Shown here: one piece after another, positions 22,921 to 27,359 of the stretch
Position numbering within the stretch: the stretch's first letter is position 1
How the letters are laid out: the number at the start of each line of letters is the position of its first letter
NCBI GenBank assembly: GCA_035461385.1
Contig: DATHVI010000172.1
Span: 1 to 27,359, forward strand
DNA length: 27,359 nucleotides
Direction: 5' to 3'
Source: DATHVI01 sp035461385
Lineage (GTDB): Bacteria; Actinomycetota; Thermoleophilia; Solirubrobacterales; 70-9
Program-made: the position numbers and the translations under genes
Notes under the pieces: generated by a model
Databases searched by the model: none
What the model was told of the DNA's origin: nothing
Seen by the model: only the letters and a program-made list of their open reading frames with translations

Positions 22921-23004
22921 GGTTTATGAGTTTAGCCGCTGGGACCGTTTGCGGCTCGACGAACGGTGCGAGCACACGCCGACGTCGCCTGCGGGACCAA
23001 AACC

Positions 23005-23550
23005 TCAGGAGATCGTCCGACTCAGGATCGCGGCGGTTTCGCCCCGGTCCGGGACGGTCTCGCCGAGCAGCGCCTGGAGGCCGAGCCCATCGAGCGCGGC
23101 GGCAAGCGCGCGGGCGCCGATCCGGTCGGCGCCGAGCCGGATCGCCGCCGCCTCGGCGGCAGCGATCCAGCGATAGGCCTCGGGACGCAACGCCGGCCGG
23201 CGCGCGGCCAGGAGGTAGAGTTCGAACAGCGCGACGAACCGGGTCCGGTGGAGGACGATCTGGTGGGCGAGCAGGTCGGCCAGCCCGGCGATGTCCTCGA
23301 CCGTCGCAATCACCTGCAGCGACTCCTCGTTCGCCGAGATGACCGCCGCGACCAGTAAGTCGTCGATGGTCGCGAAGTGATGGAGAGCCGCGCTCGGCGA
23401 AACCCCAGCGACTCGGGCGACGGCGCGATGGGAGACGCCGCCGACTCCGTCGCGCTCGATGACCGTGAGCGTCGCCTCGATGAGCTCGGCGCGCCGGCGC
23501 TGACCGCGCGCCAGCCGGCCGTCGACGCTGGCCTCGACTCCACGGGTCAC
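23005..23550 (-). CDS. TetR-family regulator at the end of the Rieske operon
   Basis: 181 aa from a GTG that overlaps the upstream stop (GTGA). The HTH reads RRAELIEATLTVIERDGVGGVSHRAVARVAGVSPSAALHHFATIDDLLVAAV, with recognition helix SPSAALHHFATI. The C-terminal domain (FVALFELYLLAARRPALRPEAYRWIAAAEAAA) resembles the TetR_C group that follows such HTH domains. As the last coupled gene of the operon it may sense a substrate or product of the Rieske enzyme. It also lies 171 bases upstream of the peroxiredoxin gene, with an inverted repeat between. Confidence 0.87.
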   Translation of the reverse strand: MTRGVEASVDGRLARGQRRRAELIEATLTVIERDGVGGVSHRAVARVAGVSPSAALHHFATIDDLLVAAVISANEESLQVIATVEDIAGLADLLAHQIVLHRTRFVALFELYLLAARRPALRPEAYRWIAAAEAAAIRLGADRIGARALAAALDGLGLQALLGETVPDRGETAAILSRTIS

Positions 23551-24146
23551 GCGTTCGTCCCGCGCTCATCCACCGAGTCGACGGCATGGGCGATCCGGGC
23601 GAGCTCCCGGACCGGCGCCTTAGCAGTCGCGGCGGACGCGGGCGAGGTCGAGTCCCCCCCGGTCCGCCCCGCCCCCGCTCGTGAAGCGGTGAGCATGAGC
23701 ACCATCGGCCGCCGCGTGACCCAACCCGTGGGATCGATCCAAGCGCGGTCGTCGATCTCGATCCGAGCCGACCAGGACGCCCCGGGTCGCGTGACGCCAC
23801 CGGCGCTGCCGTCCTCCCACAGCAGCTCAAGCTCACCCTCTCTCGGCGGAGCTTTGCCCTTCGTCGCCGCGATCTCGCCTGTCAGGATCGTCCACCCGGG
23901 ATCGGCGAGCGTAAACCAGGCGCCCGCAGTCGGATCGCTCGGCGCGGCTTCGAGCGCGCGGATGAAGGCCCCCCGGGATTCCCAGCCGACGATCTCGATC
24001 CAGGCGCGCTCGCCATGCTGCAACAGGCGGGACCAGAGCGCCCCGGGAGGAGCGGCGTCACGGATCGCCCTCCTCGCATCGAGGTGGCCGGCGACCAGAT
24101 CCTCCTGCCGCTGCGGTGCGACCTCGAAGCGAACGAGCTCGATCAC
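23547..24146 (-). CDS. ABM-like alpha/beta-barrel protein, function unknown
   Basis: 199 aa from the GTG at 24146, chosen for AAAAGG 8 bases upstream and because an earlier start would run deep into the preceding gene; it still overlaps nothing, as the upstream stop is at 24187. The first 100 residues look like a dimeric alpha/beta barrel of the antibiotic-monooxygenase/stress-responsive type: MIELVRFEVAPQRQEDLVAGHLDARRAI ... ERAWIEIVGWESRGAFIRALE. The second half (GELELLWEDGSAGGVTRPGASWSARIEIDDRAWIDPTGWVTRRPMVLML) is unfamiliar, followed by a low-complexity tail. Its place between DUF5519 and TetR genes suggests an accessory role in the oxidation pathway. Confidence in the fold is moderate. 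Confidence 0.65.
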   Translation of the reverse strand: MIELVRFEVAPQRQEDLVAGHLDARRAIRDAAPPGALWSRLLQHGERAWIEIVGWESRGAFIRALEAAPSDPTAGAWFTLADPGWTILTGEIAATKGKAPPREGELELLWEDGSAGGVTRPGASWSARIEIDDRAWIDPTGWVTRRPMVLMLTASRAGAGRTGGDSTSPASAATAKAPVRELARIAHAVDSVDERGTNA

Positions 24147-24186
24147 ACCCGGCGCCTTTTCCCGGACACCTCCGGTCGGCGCCACC

Positions 24187-24795
24187 TCACGCCACGATCC
24201 GCGGCTCGATCTTGAACCGCTGGGGCTCGCCGCTCGCGTAGCGGTAGGACTCCTCGACAAGGAACCAGACGACCTCAAGCTCCTGCTCGTTGCGCGGCGA
24301 GTAGAGCATCATCGAGTTGGCCGGAGCGTCGCCGAGCCAGACCACGGTGTGGATCCTGCCCCAGCCGGCGCTCACCGCCAGCACCGCGAGCTCGTAGGGG
24401 AGCTGGAGGTGCCAGGAGCTGTCGGGCCGGGGGTGGATGTGGGCGAACTCGTTCTCGGTGATCAGCGAGTCCTTCGGGCCCTTGATCAGCTCGGGCTCGA
24501 GCCAGAACGCGCGAGCGCCCTTGACCGAGATCACGCTGTCGCGCTCGCTCACCCCCGGCAGCTCGTTCGCCCGCCGCACGAGCTCGTCCCAGATCTCGGG
24601 CGGGCCGAGCTGGTCGAGCTGCTCCTGCGGCTCCTCGTTGGTGATCGTCGGCTCCGGGCCGGGCCGCTCGGGGAAGATCCGCAAGTGGTTCTCGTAGCCG
24701 TCGTGTTTGAGCTCGTAGTCGGTGGTCCGCGGCTTCGATCCGAGGCCGCCGAGATCGACATCCGGCAGCGCGGTCGGCAGCTCCTTGGTGCTCAT
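24187..24795 (-). CDS. DUF5519 (luciferase-domain) protein
   Basis: 202 aa; ATG overlaps the preceding stop (ATGA) and has GAAGGAGGAG upstream. The first 30 residues are polar. The C-terminal half carries the conserved DUF5519 pattern: ENEFAHIHPRPDSSWHLQLPYELAVLAVSAGWGRIHTVVWLGDAPANSMMLYSPRNEQELEVVWFLVEESYRYASG. The His-rich stretch (HIHP...WHLQLP) and the YSPRNEQELEVV end are diagnostic as I recall the family. The name comes from a luciferase-associated domain, and no reaction is established. In this operon it follows the Rieske oxygenase genes closely, so a role in handling the oxygenase product is plausible but unproven. Confidence 0.72.
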   Translation of the reverse strand: MSTKELPTALPDVDLGGLGSKPRTTDYELKHDGYENHLRIFPERPGPEPTITNEEPQEQLDQLGPPEIWDELVRRANELPGVSERDSVISVKGARAFWLEPELIKGPKDSLITENEFAHIHPRPDSSWHLQLPYELAVLAVSAGWGRIHTVVWLGDAPANSMMLYSPRNEQELEVVWFLVEESYRYASGEPQRFKIEPRIVA

Positions 24796-25064
24796 CGCTC
24801 CTCCTTCTCGTTCTTCTCGGTGCCCGGCTGATCGTTCGCGCCCGCGAAGTCCGGGCCCAGCATGCGCTCGTCGAAGTTGCACGCGATCGTCTCCAGCTCG
24901 AGCGGGTCGAGCCGGATGAGCGTGCTGCGCCGAGGAGCCCTGATCTCGAGTCGCTCGCCGTTGGGTGTGTGGACCTTGCGGACGCTCACGACCGCGAACT
25001 CGTTCGCGATCTCGACCGGATCCTCGTAGCGCAGGTCGCGCTCGTCGGTGGACCGCTCAGCCAT
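24792..25064 (-). CDS. 90-aa protein of the kind annotated 'dihydrodiol dehydrogenase' near Rieske genes
   Basis: The ATG lies inside the last codons of the alpha-subunit gene (8-base overlap). The core DPVEIANEFAVVSVRKVHTPNGERLEIRAPRRSTLIRLDPLELETIAC resembles short actinobacterial proteins found beside aromatic-ring dioxygenases. Those carry the name dihydrodiol dehydrogenase, although they are too short for a Rossmann enzyme and lack GxGxxG. I therefore treat the enzymatic name as doubtful. It could be a small assembly or stability factor for the oxygenase. The tail NDQPGTEKNEKEER is highly charged. Confidence 0.72.
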   Translation of the reverse strand: MAERSTDERDLRYEDPVEIANEFAVVSVRKVHTPNGERLEIRAPRRSTLIRLDPLELETIACNFDERMLGPDFAGANDQPGTEKNEKEER

Positions 25065-26472
25065 GGCCGTTCCGCTCCCCCAGCCCGGCTCCGGCGTTCT
25101 GCTCCTCCGGGGTCATCGTCGGCGGGTAGTCGTCGGAGCGCATGAACTGGAGCCAGCGGCGGTGGAACCCGCGCTGGCCTCCCTCCTCGAGCACGGAGTA
25201 GTAGGCGACGCCCGGGCCCGGATAGTCGTCGACGCGCCGAGAGCTGGCGTTGCCCTTCATCCCCATCCGGTAGTCGAGCCGCATGCCGACCTTGCGCGCA
25301 TAGGTCGCCCCCGCCGACCGGGTGATCGACATCCAGGGGTCGGAGTCGTCCTGCTCGAAGGTGCCCCCGGCGCTGAACGTGCCCATCGTCGTCCGGTAGG
25401 TCTCGCGGCGAAACTCCTCCGATACGCCCTTGGGGCAGAGCGACCAGGTCCATGCCACCATCTCGCCTGGGGCCCGGGGCTCGAAGACCCGGATCGACAT
25501 CGCCGTCACGAAGTCCCTCGAGCGATCGTGCTTGAACGGGAACGACAGGAATCCGAAGCTGGGGAACACGGTGCCGACGAACCCGACGGTGTGCTTCAGA
25601 CCCTCGTACTGCTCCTCGCTTTGCATCGTCGGCGAGAACAGCTTCTGCACCTCCTCGGGGTAGCCCAGGAACCTCGGTCCCGGCACGTCCGGGGGGATCA
25701 TGTTGCGGATGAAGTGGTGGCCGTTGCCGAGCTGGACGTGGTAGCCGTCCCAGAGATCGGAGTCGCCCCCGGGGTTTTCCATGATCCCGGTCTCGGTGGT
25801 TGAGCGGTGCAGGTACACCGTGTGGTAGTCGTCGCCCGAGAAGTTGTCGGCGGGGGCCTTCCAGTTCGCAGCCAGGACCGTGCGCTGCGGCTCGCCGATC
25901 ACCTCCCAGCCGGGCTCGCACTGACCCCAGATCATGTCCAGGTGCCACTTCATGTCACCGAGGTACGCGTCGAGGCTGGGCGCGTCCGGGTCGAGCGACG
26001 CGAAGATGAAGCCGTGCAGGCTCTCCAGGTGGGGTGCCGTGAGCAGTCCCCTCGTCGACTTGTCCCGGTCTGAGCCGTAGGCGTCCCTGAGCAGGGGGGC
26101 CCCAACGAGCGCCCCGGTGTTCTTGTACGTCCAGCCGTGGTACGGGCAGCGGAAGAGGGCGGCGTTGCCGCGCTCGGCGCGGCACACCATCGCACCGCGA
26201 TGCCTGCACGAATCGAACACGGCCCGGATCTCCCCGTCCTCGCCGCGGACCAGCACGAACGGGTCGCGGCCGATCCGGCGTTGCACGTAGTCGCCGCGTG
26301 CCGGGATCTCAGATTCGTGGCCGAGGAACACCCAGGCCCGGGTGAAGATGCGGTCGAGCTCCAGCTCATGAAGCTCCGGGTCGTTGAACGTGCGGATCGG
26401 GATCGCCCCTTCCTCGAGCACCCCCTCGAACTCGTCGAGGAAGCGGAGCACTTCCGGCTGTGGCTGATACAT
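25057..26472 (-). CDS. Rieske non-heme iron oxygenase, alpha subunit
   Basis: 471 aa, ATG with AGGAGG upstream. The N-terminal Rieske centre is complete: CRHRG (Cys89, His91) and CPYHGW (Cys109, His112). The mononuclear iron site is complete too: ADNFSGDDYHTVYLHR with Asn210, bridging Asp214, His217 and His222, and the distal aspartate in FEQDDSDPW (Asp375 or 376). That architecture is the ring-hydroxylating dioxygenase large subunit, which inserts O2 into an aromatic or related substrate using electrons from a ferredoxin and reductase. Neither carrier is in the window. The beta subunit is encoded 10 bases upstream. The substrate cannot be told from the sequence. Confidence 0.95.
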   Translation of the reverse strand: MYQPQPEVLRFLDEFEGVLEEGAIPIRTFNDPELHELELDRIFTRAWVFLGHESEIPARGDYVQRRIGRDPFVLVRGEDGEIRAVFDSCRHRGAMVCRAERGNAALFRCPYHGWTYKNTGALVGAPLLRDAYGSDRDKSTRGLLTAPHLESLHGFIFASLDPDAPSLDAYLGDMKWHLDMIWGQCEPGWEVIGEPQRTVLAANWKAPADNFSGDDYHTVYLHRSTTETGIMENPGGDSDLWDGYHVQLGNGHHFIRNMIPPDVPGPRFLGYPEEVQKLFSPTMQSEEQYEGLKHTVGFVGTVFPSFGFLSFPFKHDRSRDFVTAMSIRVFEPRAPGEMVAWTWSLCPKGVSEEFRRETYRTTMGTFSAGGTFEQDDSDPWMSITRSAGATYARKVGMRLDYRMGMKGNASSRRVDDYPGPGVAYYSVLEEGGQRGFHRRWLQFMRSDDYPPTMTPEEQNAGAGLGERNGHG

Positions 26473-26482
26473 GGAATCCCTC

Positions 26483-27028
26483 CTAGAGGAAGACGCCGAG
26501 GTTGGGAGTCATCAGGATCGAGTGGTCGAGCAGCACGCGGCGCCGAACAAGGAGCAGCTGGCCGTCGACCTCGCGCAGGTCGTCCTCCCGCTCGCCGACG
26601 AGGAACTGCGGAGCGGTCTCGTCGAGTCGCTCCCGGTAGACGAGCAGGCTCGATCGCACGTGCAGGTCGCCGCCCTCGAACGCGGCGACCCGAAAGTTGG
26701 TGATGAAGCGCCGCGTGCGCGAAGGCGGATCCTCCGCCCAGGCGTAGTCGGTCTCCAGGCGCTCGACGCGCGTGTTGAGCGATTCGTGGTTCTCGAAGAA
26801 GTGGTAGCCCTGGTCGCTGAAACCCGGGCCCTTGGTCCGCTCGCGGGTGACGCGAATCGGAGCGCGATAGTCGATATCCGGATGAAGCATCGCCAGCCAG
26901 TCGTCGAGCCGGTTCTCGTCCAGCGCCTCCGCCTCGTGGACGAGGAAGTCGACGCACCGCCAGTAGGCCTGCGAGCCCGATGCGATCCGGGTCGTCGCCC
27001 GCTCGGTCTCCGCCTGCACCGCGTTCAT
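26483..27028 (-). CDS. Ring-hydroxylating dioxygenase, beta subunit
   Basis: 181 aa with an NTF2/SnoaL-like fold: AYWRCVDFLVHEAEALDENRLDDWLAMLHPDIDYRAPIRVTRERT, then FENHESLNTRVERLETDYAWAEDPPSRTRRFITNFRV, ending LLDHSILMTPNLGVFL. These are the conserved parts of the small subunit that stabilises the alpha3beta3 hexamer. Its ATG overlaps the HyuB-type stop (ATGA), with GGAGGTGA just upstream. The presence of a beta subunit places the enzyme with benzoate/biphenyl-type dioxygenases and not with alpha-only oxygenases. Confidence 0.94.
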   Translation of the reverse strand: MNAVQAETERATTRIASGSQAYWRCVDFLVHEAEALDENRLDDWLAMLHPDIDYRAPIRVTRERTKGPGFSDQGYHFFENHESLNTRVERLETDYAWAEDPPSRTRRFITNFRVAAFEGGDLHVRSSLLVYRERLDETAPQFLVGEREDDLREVDGQLLLVRRRVLLDHSILMTPNLGVFL

Positions 27029-27359
27029 CGCTCACCTCCACCTGCGGCGCCGGGGTCGCGCGGAGCCGAGGGATCGGACTCCCGCGGGGGCCATAGGCCC
27101 ACAGTCAGCCGCTGCTCGTCGATCACGATCTGCACCTCCTCCTCCGTGTCACCTGCGCGCAGGGCCTCGGTTCGCTCCCGGTCAAGCTCGAGCGTCTCGG
27201 GGTCGATCGCGACGCGGTAGATCCGCTCCGCCGCCTCGACGCTCACCAGCTCGTCGACGACGTCCGTCCGAACCGCCTCCGGCTCGCGCTCGCTCGGCGG
27301 CCCGACCCCGGCGCCACCGGAGCTGAGCTTGATCACGGTGTCGCCGGGCTCGAGCTCCT
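27025..27359 (-). CDS. HyuB-type hydantoinase/oxoprolinase B subunit, C-terminal fragment
   Basis: The frame is open to the end of the window, so only about 111 C-terminal residues are seen. ELEPGDTVIKLSSGGAGVGPPSEREPEAVRTDVVDELVSVEAAERIYRVAIDPETLELDRERTEALR follows the GGGG.G.P.ERDPE.V..DV..G.VS.E.A...Y.V signature at the end of N-methylhydantoinase B, acetone carboxylase and acetophenone carboxylase subunits. A GTG at 27336 lies within this frame and is not a start. The gene is translationally coupled to the Rieske beta subunit, so an ATP-dependent hydrolase or carboxylase probably works in the same pathway. The HyuA partner would lie beyond the window. Confidence 0.82.
   Translation of the reverse strand, partial: ELEPGDTVIKLSSGGAGVGPPSEREPEAVRTDVVDELVSVEAAERIYRVAIDPETLELDRERTEALRAGDTEEEVQIVIDEQRLTVGLWPPRESDPSAPRDPGAAGGGER

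Noticed and set aside
1..27359. CRISPR array, insertion sequence, phage or integrative element
   Set aside because: No regularly spaced repeats, transposase, integrase or direct-repeat flanks were found, and composition is even apart from short AT-rich promoters.

Overview
This window is about 27.4 kb of very GC-rich DNA. It reads as a chromosomal segment of an actinobacterium, probably class Thermoleophilia (Solirubrobacterales or Gaiellales-like). The reasons are a mycobacterial-type integration host factor, frequent GTG and TTG starts with strong Shine-Dalgarno sequences, short overlapping gene junctions, YrbE/MlaE permeases, and secreted PQQ-type sugar dehydrogenases. The taxon is an inference. 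I saw no rRNA, tRNA, CRISPR, transposase or phage gene.

Layout, left to right. (1) 1-2206 (+): ATPase (partial), permease and lipoprotein binding component of a ThiY/NMT1-type ABC importer, probably for a thiamine pyrimidine precursor. (2) 2222-3467 (-): AlkA-type DNA glycosylase behind a small one-helix membrane protein. (3) 3644-6136: a divergent pair, a BcerS/YghO-type GNAT protein (-) and a serine-palmitoyltransferase-like PLP enzyme (+); together they suggest ceramide or sphingoid lipid synthesis. (4) 6402-6746 (+): mIHF-type nucleoid protein with a long leader and strong terminator. (5) 6885-14827 (-): a long same-strand block of two YrbE/MlaE permeases, an MlaF-type ATPase, an MMPL/RND transporter, an unusual thioredoxin-fold membrane protein, a B3/B4-domain protein and two conserved unknowns. 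No MCE-domain gene is present. (6) 14957-19663 (+): a lipoprotein, two tandem PQQ sugar dehydrogenases and an aldehyde dehydrogenase. (7) 19678-21271 (-): an R2-like ligand-binding oxidase followed by a TetR regulator, with an AT-rich palindromic promoter. (8) 21336-22008 (-): a broken DUF4396-like gene. (9) 22171-22833 (-): a 1-Cys peroxiredoxin. (10) 23005-27359 (-): a tightly overlapping operon of HyuB-type hydantoinase (partial), Rieske dioxygenase beta and alpha subunits, a 90-aa protein, a DUF5519 protein, an ABM-like protein and TetR.

The strongest leads for something undescribed are these. A structured intergenic repeat occurs near 6810-6870 and 13891-13972; its linkers are conserved while its stems differ but stay paired. 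The Rieske/HyuB/DUF5519/ABM/TetR operon may be an uncharacterised oxidative pathway. The SPT plus BcerS-like pair suggests sphingolipids in an actinobacterium. The Mla-like ABC block is joined to an MMPL pump and a redox-like protein but has no MCE protein. The R2lox homologue keeps both residues of the known Val-Tyr crosslink.
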